This document shows positions 7,772 to 16,034 of a DNA stretch of 17,888 nucleotides, piece after piece (the first letter of the stretch is position 1; every line of letters starts with the position of its first letter). The position numbers and the translations under genes are program-made. Origin of the DNA: CAVORB01 sp964395315 (GTDB lineage Bacteria > Pseudomonadota > Gammaproteobacteria > Chromatiales > Chromatiaceae); contig CAYNBI010000082.1 of assembly GCA_964395315.1 (NCBI GenBank), positions 1 to 17,888 on the forward strand, written 5' to 3'. Under the pieces are notes generated by a model. It was not told the DNA's origin, ran no database searches, and saw nothing but the letters and a program-made list of their open reading frames with translations.

Positions 7772-8227
7772 TCAGGTGAGCTCGGCCGCGGCCTGCTTGA
7801 TGGCGGCGCGGATCCGAGCGTAGGTGGCGCAACGGCAGATGTTGCCCGACATGGCGGCATCGATGTCCGCGTCGGTCGGCGACGGGTTCCGGGTCAGGAG
7901 GGCCGTGGCGGACATGATCTGCCCGGACTGGCAGAAGCCGCACTGGACGACATCGAGCTCGGCCCATGCCTTCTGCACCTGCCTGCCGACGGGGCTGTCC
8001 AGTCCCTCGATGGTCGTCACCTTGCCGCCCGCCGCCGCCGCGAGCGGCGTCGAGCACGCGTGGACCGGCGCGCCGTTGAGGAACAGGATGCAGGCGCCGC
8101 ACTGGGCCATGCCGCAGCCGTACTTGGTTCCGGTGAGGCCGATGTAGTCACGTATGGCCCAAAGCAGGGGGGTGTTCGGGTCAAGGTCGAGCCGGCGCTT
8201 TTTGCCGTTGACGGTCAGGCTGATCAT
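7772..8227 (-). CDS. iorA: [2Fe-2S] small subunit, IorA-like (xanthine oxidase family)
   Basis: This 151-residue ferredoxin-type subunit starts MISLTVNGKKRRLDLD. The first cluster is held by GCGMAQCGAC and a following Cys (HAC); the second helical domain has CGFCQSGQI and NICRCATYARI, giving two [2Fe-2S] centres. It passes electrons from the molybdenum site of the large subunit to an outside acceptor. The ATG at 8225-8227 is chosen because GGAG lies six bases upstream; an in-frame ATG at 8237-8239 has no such site. It is the first gene of the operon, 13 bp before the large subunit. The subunit itself has no signal peptide, so it would be co-exported with the Tat-bearing partner. Confidence 0.92.
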   Translation of the reverse strand: MISLTVNGKKRRLDLDPNTPLLWAIRDYIGLTGTKYGCGMAQCGACILFLNGAPVHACSTPLAAAAGGKVTTIEGLDSPVGRQVQKAWAELDVVQCGFCQSGQIMSATALLTRNPSPTDADIDAAMSGNICRCATYARIRAAIKQAAAELT

Positions 8228-8441
8228 GAGGATCTCCATAGTGGCGGGGGTGCAGCGTTCGTGAGGGCAGGCGTACGCAGGATCCATGATGATTCTTGTG
8301 CCAAGATAGCGCAGGGGAACCCGCGCTGCACCTTCCTCCCGGCATGGCCCGGCGCAATGGCGAGGTGCGTTTCACCGGCGGCAGAGAGCTCGTGCCTTGA
8401 CGCGGCGCACCCTGAACCTGGCATGTGGCCTGTATGCTTAA

Positions 8442-11400
8442 GTGAAGGTGTCGATTGAACGGCATTCCGAAACCATGGATCAGCTTCCCGACGAAAAAGG
8501 CGAGGCCCAGTCTCATTCGGCGGCTGGAAACCGCGTTTGCTTGGGAGTCCCCGGAGATGCGATAGCTGGCTCTCGCGTTTCCCCTCCTTCTCGCATCCAG
8601 TCGCCGCCTGCTCTCATGGCTGAACGGTTGCAGCTCCTGGTCCTGGAGGAGAGTGACGTCGATTTTTCCGCGTTGGATCGATGCCTCCAGAACGATAGGG
8701 CCGATTGCCAAGTCGAGCGGGTAACCTCGGTCGCGGGGTTGGGTGACGCCGCCGGTCGAGCGTGGGACGCGGTTCTGCTCGGTTGGCCGCTGGCCGGGGT
8801 GCACTTGGGCGGTTTGCCCGACCTCGTCGAGCGGTATTTCCCCGAGACGCCGGCGATTCTGCTTGCGGGCCCGGTCGGCGAGGAAAGGGTCGCAGACCTT
8901 CTGACGTCGGGGTTCAACGGATACGTCAACAAGGAAGGGCTTGGCCGTTTGCTCCCCGCGATCCGCACTGCGCTGCGGGATGCGGCGTCCGGCGGCAATC
9001 AGCGGCGCCTGGAGGCGCGCGTGGAGAGATACCGGATGCTGGTGGAGACGGCCCAGGACTGGATCTGGGAGGTCGATGCAGAGGGTCGTTACACCTACTG
9101 CAACAGCTATGTTCACCAGTTGCTCGGCTATGAGCCGGCGGAACTGCTCGGCAGGAAGCCGTTCGATCTGATGCCGGATGACGAGGCGGACCGGGTTCGC
9201 GAGCTGTTCATGGCCCGGGTCGCGAGCCGCGAGCCGATCACGGCGCTGGAGAACACGAACCTGCACCGGGATGGGCGTCTGGTGATCCTCGAGACGAGCG
9301 GTCGCCCGGTCTTCGACCAGGACGGACAGCTGCTCGGCTATCGCGGCATTGACCGCGACATAACCGAGCGCAAGCGGGCCGAGTGCGCGTTGCGCGAGAG
9401 TGAGCAGCGCCTGCGCGATGCACAGGCCTACGCCAGGATCGGCTACTGGGAGCTGAACCTGGCTACTGGCAAGGCCCTGTGGTCGGAAGAAACCCGCGAC
9501 ATAGCCGGTGTCGGCCGACACGAGGAACCGAGTCTGCCCATGCTCTCCCGCCTCTTGCACCCAGACGATTTTCCGGTATTTGAGCGATCACTCCGCGAGG
9601 CCATCAAGAACAAGTGTGAGCACCACGTGGAGTACCGGATACGCCGGCTTGACGACGACGAAGAGCGCTGGCTGGAGTGCCGGGGGAGACCGGAAACGGA
9701 TGCGAACGGTGTCGTGGTGCGGGTGCTCGGGGTAGTGCAGGACATCACCGAACGCAAGCGGGTTGAGGAAAAGCTCCGCCAATCCGCGACGGTTTTCGAG
9801 AACACCACCGAGGGCGTGTTCATCACGGATGCCACCGGCAATATCCTGGACGTGAACCGCGCCTTCGTGGAGATCACCGGTTTCGAGCCCCGAGAGGTCA
9901 TCGGCAACAACCCTCGGATGTGGAAATCGGGTCATCATGACGAGGACTTCTACCGGGCGCTGTGGTCGTCCGTCCGGATGCAAGGCCAGTGGCGGGGTGA
10001 GATCTGGAATCGGCGCAAGACCGGGCGCGTGTTTCCAGAGTGGCTGACCATCAGTGCCGTGTACGACAGTGCCGGTCGCCTTACCAACTATGTCGCGGTG
10101 TTCTCCGATATCAGCTCGATCAAGAGTTCTCAGGAGCGGCTCGAGCACCTGGCCCATCACGACCCGCTCACGGATCTGCCGAACCGGCTGTTGCTGAATG
10201 CCCGCCTCGAGCACGGTATCCGGCACGCTTCGCGAACCCATACCCTGTTCGCGGTGATCTTCATCGATCTGGACCGCTTCAAGCGGATCAACGACTCGTT
10301 CGGGCATTCGGCGGGGGACAAGCTGCTTCGGGCCGTAGGGGAGCGTCTCGCGCTGTGCGTACGTCTCGAGGACACGGTGGCGCGGATCGGTGGCGACGAG
10401 TTTGCGATACTCGTCGAAGGGCTCCGGTCCGAGAACGACGCGCGCGTGGTGGCGGATAAGCTGTTGCACGCCTTTGGGCAGTCGTTCGATATCGAGCATC
10501 GGGAGGTGCACGTCACCTTGAGCATGGGTGTCAGCATCTATCCGCGGGACGGAGACTCGGGCCCTGAACTGTTGCGCAACGCCGACGCGGCCATGTACCG
10601 CGCCAAGGACGAGGGCCGCAACAACTATCAGCTCTATACGCGGGCGCTGACCAGCGATGCCTACGATCGGGCGGTGCTGGAAACGCGGCTGCGAACCGCC
10701 CAGGACAATCGCGAGCTGCGTGTCTTCTACCAGCCGCAGATCGATCTGCGCTTCGGCCGCGTCACGGGTGTCGAGGCGCTCGTGCGTTGGCGGCACCCGG
10801 AGCTGGGACCGGTCCCGCCGGAAAAGTTCGTTCGCGTGGCGGAGGAGTGCGGCCTCATTCGCAGGCTGGGGGAATGGGTGCTGCGGACCGCTTGCCAGCA
10901 TGCCCGGCTCTGGCAGCTGGAGGGATTGGACTTCCGCCGCGTGTGCATCAACGTGGCGGGCGCTCAGCTCCAGTGGCAGGGTTTCGCCGCCAGGGTCGAG
11001 GAAATACTCGACGAAACCTCATTGCCCGCCGGGCTTCTCGAGCTCGAGGTCAACGAGGACTTTCTGGTGCGGGAGGCGGAGCGCGGGATCAGCGAGCTCG
11101 AGGCGTTGCGTTCCCTCGGAGTGACGCTGGCGATCGACGATTTCGGCACGGGCTATTCCTCGCTGAGCTACCTGAAGCGGCTCCCCATACACAGGCTGAA
11201 GATCGACCGCTCCTTCGTGCATGACATTCCGGACGACCTGAATAGCCTGACGATCACCCGCGCCATCATCGCGCTCGGGAACCGGCTGCGGCTGGAGGTC
11301 GTCGCCGAAGGTGTGGAGACGGCCACCCAGGAGCAATTCCTGCTGGAGGCCGGCTGCCATCAGGCGCAGGGGTTCAGGTATCTGAAGCCGACCACCTATG

Positions 11401-11459
11401 GCTCCATGACGGCCTGGCTGCAGGAAAAAGTTCGGGTGCCTGGCGGGCGTCCCCAATAG
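8442..11459 (+). CDS. Pseudo-receiver/PAS(x3)/GGDEF/EAL cyclic-di-GMP protein
   Basis: This is a 1005-residue cytoplasmic regulator with no evident membrane segment. Residues about 62-180 resemble a response receiver, but the phosphoacceptor position is Gly (AVLLGWPL, G113) while the C-terminal Lys (YVNK, K164) is kept. Three PAS domains follow (about 195-312, 325-440, 445-562), each ending in DITERKR or a similar linker. The GGDEF domain has an intact GGDEF (650-654) and an inhibitory RLED site (641-644) five residues before it. The EAL domain keeps E778-A-L, N837, D899-D900 (DDFGTGYSSL), K920, E956 and Q976, so it may hydrolyse c-di-GMP; ELTE is changed to EVNE. The start is uncertain: GTG 8442 is the longest, and ATG 8475 or 8616 is plausible. 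A TGTATGCT element at 8431-8438 would favour a later start. Confidence 0.93.
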   Translation: MKVSIERHSETMDQLPDEKGEAQSHSAAGNRVCLGVPGDAIAGSRVSPPSRIQSPPALMAERLQLLVLEESDVDFSALDRCLQNDRADCQVERVTSVAGLGDAAGRAWDAVLLGWPLAGVHLGGLPDLVERYFPETPAILLAGPVGEERVADLLTSGFNGYVNKEGLGRLLPAIRTALRDAASGGNQRRLEARVERYRMLVETAQDWIWEVDAEGRYTYCNSYVHQLLGYEPAELLGRKPFDLMPDDEADRVRELFMARVASREPITALENTNLHRDGRLVILETSGRPVFDQDGQLLGYRGIDRDITERKRAECALRESEQRLRDAQAYARIGYWELNLATGKALWSEETRDIAGVGRHEEPSLPMLSRLLHPDDFPVFERSLREAIKNKCEHHVEYRIRRLDDDEERWLECRGRPETDANGVVVRVLGVVQDITERKRVEEKLRQSATVFENTTEGVFITDATGNILDVNRAFVEITGFEPREVIGNNPRMWKSGHHDEDFYRALWSSVRMQGQWRGEIWNRRKTGRVFPEWLTISAVYDSAGRLTNYVAVFSDISSIKSSQERLEHLAHHDPLTDLPNRLLLNARLEHGIRHASRTHTLFAVIFIDLDRFKRINDSFGHSAGDKLLRAVGERLALCVRLEDTVARIGGDEFAILVEGLRSENDARVVADKLLHAFGQSFDIEHREVHVTLSMGVSIYPRDGDSGPELLRNADAAMYRAKDEGRNNYQLYTRALTSDAYDRAVLETRLRTAQDNRELRVFYQPQIDLRFGRVTGVEALVRWRHPELGPVPPEKFVRVAEECGLIRRLGEWVLRTACQHARLWQLEGLDFRRVCINVAGAQLQWQGFAARVEEILDETSLPAGLLELEVNEDFLVREAERGISELEALRSLGVTLAIDDFGTGYSSLSYLKRLPIHRLKIDRSFVHDIPDDLNSLTITRAIIALGNRLRLEVVAEGVETATQEQFLLEAGCHQAQGFRYLKPTTYGSMTAWLQEKVRVPGGRPQ

Positions 11460-11508
11460 CGCGCTTTATGGCTCTTTGCCTCGGGCCTCTCGCCGCACGG
11501 GGCTTGCC

Positions 11509-13623
11509 CTACTGTTGCAGCGGCAGTGATTGAGCGGCTGACCCGAGGGCCTTGCCCTTCGTGTCCGCATCCAGCTCCGCGACAGCGCAGTCTGGCCGCT
11601 GCGGTGCCGCCTCCACGAATGGCACGAAGATGGTGCCCCCCAGCGGAAGAATCGTGTCGACGTTGACATCCGGGTTGTACTGACGCAGCAGCCAAAGCGG
11701 AATCCGGTACTGCTCGACCGCCAGGAGCCAAAGGTTGTCCCCAGGGGTGACCGCGTGCTCGAGGACCCCGGTTATGCGGTGGCGGCGAAAATACCGCAGC
11801 TGCCGCGCCGCATGGTAGGCGGTCCTCCGTGCCTCGAAATCGCCCGTGGTGGTATTGGACAGGTCGAGCTTGAGCCGGCGACCGACGATCAGAGAGGCAT
11901 CGTCGCCCAGCTCGTTGAGCTTCCTGACGCGCTCGGACGGCAGTTGCAGCCACTGCGCGTAGTGGCCAAGCGTCTCGGCGATCTGGATCTCGATCGTTCC
12001 GTCGCGAGCTACGCCGTAGTCGAACGGGTCGGCGGCCAGGTCCGGCGGCAGTTCCGCCAGCGAGAAACCGGTCAGGTCTTCGGGTTCCGGCCGTTCCGCC
12101 GCTCGGCATACACCGGACATGGATTCTGCCTGCAGCGTCTGTCCGCCGAACGCGTTCTGCGCATCCCCATCCTGGTCCGCCAGCGACGCGATGAGACGGC
12201 TGAGATCCAACGTAATCGAGGCGCCGCCGTCACCAGCTCCCGCAGCACGCTCGATGGCCCATATCGCGGCGGAGCCCGTGCCCAGGGGCTCCGGGCCCGG
12301 TCCCATCGGCACGCGCAGGATCTGTCCGGCATGGATCTCGTCTGCGCTGCCGAGCCCGTTCATGGCCAGCAGGCTCGGCACGTCGGTCTCGAACTGCAGC
12401 GCGATCTGCGACAGGGAATCGCCGAGGCGGACGTCGTAGTAGGGGCTGGGCTTCTGTGCGGCGAAACCGAAATGTCTGGCCAGCTGGGCCATCCGGTGTT
12501 CGGCCCAGGGAGCGGCGAAGCTGGCGGGTATCCTCAGGGCGTAGCCCTCGGGGATGAACCTGCCACCGTTCCATATGGCGTGGTGCAGCGCCGGGTTGAG
12601 GGCGCGCAGGCGTTCCTTATCGATGCCGAAGCCCTCGACGATCACATCGGCGGGAAGATAGGCGGGCGTGACGACAGTAAGATGGTCGTGCGCATCACGC
12701 TGGCGCTCGCGGAAGTACCGCCCGGGATGACTGGCGACCTCGAGGGCGGCGAGGAACGAGGCGTAGAAGTTTCTCGATGCGAAACGGAAACGCTCGGTCT
12801 CGTAGCGCGCCGCGATGTCGCCCAGGTCCGACGTGCCGGTCTCGCGCACGGCCCGCCTCACGCCCGAAAGCCCGTGATTGTATGCGGTGACGGCAAGCGG
12901 CCAGCTCTTGAGGACCGAGTAGTCCTGGCGCAGGAGATGCGCCGCCGCCTCCGACGACTTGACGATGTCGAAGCGCTCGTCCGCTGTTTCGTCGACGCGC
13001 AAGTAGCGGCGCGCCGTGGCTGGCATCAACTGCCACAGGCCCGCGGCCCCAGCCTTGGAAACCGCGTTCGGATTGTAGGATGACTCGACGTGCGGAAGTG
13101 CCGCGAGCTCGCGCGGCACCCCGATCCGTTCAAGAATCGACTCGATCTTCGCTTTCCATCGGCTCGATCTGGCTAGGCCCTGCTGAAAGCGGTCTGCCTG
13201 CCCGCGCTGAAAACGCAGATTGTCCGCCGCCGCCGTGAGCTCATCGGCGGAAACTCCCTCTCCCCACGCTCGCAGCGCGCGCTGCTCGATCGGCGACAGG
13301 CCGTGGCGTCGCCCGGATGCGAGCAGGATCAGCGCCTCTCGGTAGTCGCGGAACGCCTTCTCGATGACCCTGTCCTGTGCGTCCGGAGGGGCGGCGGGAT
13401 TCAGGTACAGGGTCGCGTAGATTACGTCTAGGCGGCGACTGTCGTGAATGAAGCCGCTCGCGGAGTCGACCTCGGTGTAGATGCGAGTCCAGAAGGCGAC
13501 AGCGGGGGCCAGTGCCTCCGGCATGGGAAAGAGGGGCTCCGCCGTCTGCTCTGCTCGCACCTCGACGGACAAGAGTGCCGCGAGTGAAGCGAGCAGCGAA
13601 ATAATCAGCCGATGGATCTGCAT
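11509..13623 (-). CDS. MltD-like lytic transglycosylase with LysM domains
   Basis: This 704-residue envelope protein has a signal peptide at 1-24 ending VRA; no lipobox Cys is present, so unlike E. coli MltD it is not a lipoprotein. The SLT domain lies at about 165-300: the catalytic Glu is E180 in HVESSYNP, followed by AGAAGLWQLMPATAR and the AYNHG motif (247-251). It cleaves peptidoglycan glycan strands with anhydro-muramic product (family knowledge). The C-terminal half carries a LysM at about 395-438 (YYDVRLGDSLSQIA), a degenerate one at about 541-586, and another at about 623-669 (HAVTPGDNLWLLA). An MltD-type spacer (322-367) precedes them. It is larger than E. coli MltD (about 450 residues). 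The gene is convergent with the GGDEF-EAL gene, 49 bp apart, with no clear terminator between. The ribosome site is weak. Confidence 0.92.
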   Translation of the reverse strand: MQIHRLIISLLASLAALLSVEVRAEQTAEPLFPMPEALAPAVAFWTRIYTEVDSASGFIHDSRRLDVIYATLYLNPAAPPDAQDRVIEKAFRDYREALILLASGRRHGLSPIEQRALRAWGEGVSADELTAAADNLRFQRGQADRFQQGLARSSRWKAKIESILERIGVPRELAALPHVESSYNPNAVSKAGAAGLWQLMPATARRYLRVDETADERFDIVKSSEAAAHLLRQDYSVLKSWPLAVTAYNHGLSGVRRAVRETGTSDLGDIAARYETERFRFASRNFYASFLAALEVASHPGRYFRERQRDAHDHLTVVTPAYLPADVIVEGFGIDKERLRALNPALHHAIWNGGRFIPEGYALRIPASFAAPWAEHRMAQLARHFGFAAQKPSPYYDVRLGDSLSQIALQFETDVPSLLAMNGLGSADEIHAGQILRVPMGPGPEPLGTGSAAIWAIERAAGAGDGGASITLDLSRLIASLADQDGDAQNAFGGQTLQAESMSGVCRAAERPEPEDLTGFSLAELPPDLAADPFDYGVARDGTIEIQIAETLGHYAQWLQLPSERVRKLNELGDDASLIVGRRLKLDLSNTTTGDFEARRTAYHAARQLRYFRRHRITGVLEHAVTPGDNLWLLAVEQYRIPLWLLRQYNPDVNVDTILPLGGTIFVPFVEAAPQRPDCAVAELDADTKGKALGSAAQSLPLQQ

Positions 13624-13879
13624 AACCCGGAGCCAAGTGCACCGCTCATCGTTTCATGTCCGCGACACACAACCCTTGCGTGGCCCTTTGAGTAGTGAGA
13701 GCCGGCCGATGCCGGAGCCGGCGAGCAAACGACCGGACTCCCGGGGCGTTGTCGGGCATGCGCCAAGCTTAGCAAAGCGCCGGTAGAAGACGGGAATCAA
13801 GAGGGTGCTGAGAACGGAGACGAAGCCAGGCTTCGATCGAGGGTCGGCGGCGACCGGCGTCGGGTGTGGAGGGCCCCTA

Positions 13880-14035
13880 TCAACGGCCGCGAGCTTGGGC
13901 GATGGTGGCGTTCGAGGTCGACCCGACATGATGGACCGAGATCTGGTAGCTAACGGAAACCGATACGCCGACGCAGACGGCCACGAGCAGTGCGCGGAAG
14001 AGGTCGGGCTTACGGCGACGGCGGCTGGCGATCAT
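13880..14035 (-). CDS. Possible small single-pass membrane protein (51 aa)
   Basis: From an ATG at 14033-14035 the minus frame encodes 51 residues: a very basic N-terminus (MIASRRRRKPDLFR), one hydrophobic segment of about 16-18 residues (ALLVAVCVGVSVSVSY), then a polar tail to the stop. This positive-inside, single-pass pattern is uncommon by chance in the Arg/Pro-rich shadow frames nearby. The ribosome site is weak (AAGAACC before the ATG). The frame is open further upstream to 14275, but that extension looks non-coding. It could be a real small membrane protein of unknown role, or a chance frame. Confidence 0.35.
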   Translation of the reverse strand: MIASRRRRKPDLFRALLVAVCVGVSVSVSYQISVHHVGSTSNATIAQARGR

Positions 14036-14165
14036 GGTTCTTGCGACTTGACGTGGGTCCCGGGTGGCGGCTGGGTACTGGTTCTTCGGTCGGGCGAAGA
14101 CGCCGGCCGCTGGCGCTTCCGAAGATTTGCAATCCGAATCTAGTGCGCGTGCGGCGTCAGAAAAT

Positions 14166-14177
14166 TGACGCGCGTCA
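14166..14177. promoter_or_regulatory. Perfect 12-bp palindrome TGACGCGCGTCA, possible operator
   Basis: TGACGCGCGTCA is fully self-complementary and lies about 245 bp upstream of the orphan gene at 14422 and upstream of the possible small membrane protein on the other strand. Its left half overlaps a TTGACG that resembles a -35 box, but no matching -10 is seen 16-18 bp downstream. Dimeric regulators bind such sites. With a single copy this is suggestive only. Confidence 0.25.
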
Positions 14178-14421
14178 CACTCCAGACCGAAAACACCGAT
14201 CAGGCATCGAAGCGCACCGCCACAACTCGCCGAGGGTGGGCAAATGCCCTGAGTCGATAAACGTCGGTCGCGCACCGGCGCCGCCGAATCTGTCGCCGCC
14301 GATCAACAGGTTGTCGCGCCGAGTCAAGATATCTGCAGGCTGTTCCCTAGACTACGGACGCCATACCCGAGGGCTGAATGCGAGACCCCGGGCATTTTCG
14401 ACCATCTGGGGAGGCGGCGAC

Positions 14422-15354
14422 ATGTGGACGTACCGTATCGGCGGGACAAGCGACGCCAGCTCGCGTGCCATCGGCGAATCCGTGGCAGCGGAGCTGCGCG
14501 ACGGCGAACAGTGGGCGTCATTGCCCGCGGACGAGCTTTTGCGGCTCCTGCGCCGTGGGCTGTCTGCCTATGGTCGCTCGGGCGACGAGTCCCAGCTGTC
14601 CCGTTTTCGGCCTCTCTACCGCTGGGCGGCGGAGGCGAGTGACACCGCGGATCGATTTGAGATGTATCTGTCGATCAGGCACGACGTAGAGAAAGGACTT
14701 CTTCGCGTCGCCGCGCTCAAACCTTTCGTGTTGTTCGAGCGGGAAACGGCCATCGTGTCGAGCGCAACCGCCGACATGCTGTTGCTCGGTTGCAGGGCGG
14801 CTGACGATGAGCCGGCGTCGCCGGAGAAAATCGTCGCACTCATCGCTCAGGGGACGCCGGCGAACCCCGGGGCCGTGCTCGGAGCCCTGGTGTCCCTCGG
14901 CGATCGACGTGTGCATCGACTGCTGGACAGCGTCAGGTGGCACCTGTCGGATGCGGTGGTGAATACCGCTGCCCGCTGCCGCGTCGGCCCCCCGAATCTG
15001 GCCGCCTTCGAGTTCTGGCTCTCCTGGTTGGAGGGGCTGGCGGAGCGCGGGCTCGGGGCGTCGGCCGTCTACGGTGCCTGCGTCTCTGCCCTACATCTGC
15101 TGGTCGAAGGGATGAATGCGGAGTTCGTAACCGACGTTGAAGGCGATGTCCGGTTCAGACACGGCCGCTGCCGGGGCTCCTCGCCGGGCGAGGTCGTCCG
15201 GCCCCTGCCGGTGACGGAGATCGGTGCTCGATTCGCCGCTCGGCTTTATGCCCTGGAGGCACTGGAGCCGCGGCCGAAGCTGGTTTCGCGCGTACTGCCG
15301 AGCTATGGTCTGCAGCCCCGGGCCGCGGCCGTGGAGATCGCCACGTTTGGATAG
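14422..15354 (+). CDS. Unrecognised 310-residue alpha-helical protein
   Basis: The longest frame opens at 13990, but the coding start is almost surely the ATG at 14422-14424, which has a GGGGAGG ribosome site seven to eight bases upstream; the codons before it look like leader. The product has no signal peptide or membrane segment, so it is probably cytoplasmic. It is rich in Leu/Ala/Arg/Glu with long amphipathic stretches (ELLRLLRRGLSAYG, FEFWLSWLEGLAERGLG), suggesting an all-helical, perhaps HEAT-like fold. A QGTPANPGAVLGALVSLGDRRVHRLL segment fits such repeats but is not a signature I can name. It faces the gene at 15444 tail to tail, 89 bp apart. I do not recognise a family and assign no function. 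Confidence 0.8.
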   Translation: MWTYRIGGTSDASSRAIGESVAAELRDGEQWASLPADELLRLLRRGLSAYGRSGDESQLSRFRPLYRWAAEASDTADRFEMYLSIRHDVEKGLLRVAALKPFVLFERETAIVSSATADMLLLGCRAADDEPASPEKIVALIAQGTPANPGAVLGALVSLGDRRVHRLLDSVRWHLSDAVVNTAARCRVGPPNLAAFEFWLSWLEGLAERGLGASAVYGACVSALHLLVEGMNAEFVTDVEGDVRFRHGRCRGSSPGEVVRPLPVTEIGARFAARLYALEALEPRPKLVSRVLPSYGLQPRAAAVEIATFG

Positions 15355-15443
15355 GAGCTCGCCGTACCCGCGCGCGCCGACCCGGTGATCCCTTTGGCAT
15401 CGGGATATCGCCGACGCCCCGGCGACGAGCCCGGCTGTAGCGC

Positions 15444-16034
15444 TCAGCCCGGCCGGAACGCCGTGATCGCGAACTGCTGGTACAAACGCCTGGTCAGGCG
15501 CTTGAAATCACCCTCACTGTTGCTGGTCAGCACCAGGATCGCGGGTCCGTCCCCGCTGGATTCCCATTTGATATCGCTATCGAAGGCGTTGCCCAGGATG
15601 GCGCTCTTCGCGTACCGGGACATGAAGGCGCTGACCGCCTTCTTGCGTAGCAGCCCCGCGTCCCGAAGCTGTTTTCGGTTCTTCTGGCCGCTGCCGGCGT
15701 CGATGGGGTAGCTCCGCGACCCGGTGAGTGACATCAGATAGTCGGCGCCGGTCTCGGCCAGCGGTCTCGGCCCGTGCTTCGGCGAAAGGTTGTACAGGTC
15801 GTCGAAGTAGTGTTTATCAGTCTCCAGGATTACCGGCGTGCCCTCGATCTCGACCCGCAGGTAGACATCGTACGGAAGCATCTTGAGTATCGGGCAGAGA
15901 AAGCCGTACAGGTCGATCGCCTCGCCGACGCTCGGTGGCGTGGGCAGGTGGAATTTCTTTTCAGCCATCTTAGGGTCAAGCTCCGGCAGAGAGTCCTCTG
16001 GCATCGGCCGAGACATGCCGCGCCTGGTGGCCAT
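15444..16034 (-). CDS. Unrecognised soluble protein (up to 196 aa)
   Basis: The frame gives 196 residues from the ATG at 16032-16034, 190 from 16016 and 174 from 15968 (MAEKKFHLPTPPSVGEAID). None has a clear ribosome site: GAAAGG is only three bases from the first, AGG sits six from the second, and GGAG is twelve from the third. The acidic, Pro-rich first 22 residues may be non-coding. The remainder has mixed helices and strands (YDVYLRVEIEGTPVILET), a Lys/Arg-rich middle (GQKNRKQLRDAGLLRKKAVSAF), and an aromatic C-terminal helix. No signal peptide, membrane segment or known motif is seen. I do not recognise it; codon use and composition look genuine. Confidence 0.7.
   Translation of the reverse strand: MATRRGMSRPMPEDSLPELDPKMAEKKFHLPTPPSVGEAIDLYGFLCPILKMLPYDVYLRVEIEGTPVILETDKHYFDDLYNLSPKHGPRPLAETGADYLMSLTGSRSYPIDAGSGQKNRKQLRDAGLLRKKAVSAFMSRYAKSAILGNAFDSDIKWESSGDGPAILVLTSNSEGDFKRLTRRLYQQFAITAFRPG

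Larger units (their letters stand above)
13624..14421. other. Long gene-poor interval
   Basis: Roughly 800 bp separates the start of the transglycosylase gene (-) from the start of the orphan gene at 14422 (+), so promoters for both should lie here. Apart from one possible 51-residue membrane protein (13880-14035, minus) no reading frame looks like a protein: the longer open frames are Arg/Pro/Ala-rich and lack ribosome sites. Visible small structures are a CGAAGC-CAG-GCTTCG inverted repeat (13821-13835) and a 12-bp perfect palindrome (14166-14177). No T-tract terminator is seen. Confidence 0.5.

Noticed and set aside
8397..8438. TTGACG (8397) with TATGCT (8433) as a promoter for the GGDEF-EAL gene
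   Set aside because: The spacing is about 30 bp, far from 16-18. TATGCT with a preceding TG may act alone but cannot be supported enough to list.
8181..9560. Minus-strand open frame of 459 codons
   Set aside because: It is opposite the pseudo-receiver/PAS gene and reads through the iorA start region in another frame. No motif.
13821..13835. CGAAGC-CAG-GCTTCG hairpin
   Set aside because: A 6-bp stem with a 3-nt loop and no T-tract; expected by chance in such a GC-rich interval.
13805..14143. Plus-strand open frame of 112 codons in the long gap
   Set aside because: No ribosome site, composition like shadow frames, no domain or membrane segment.
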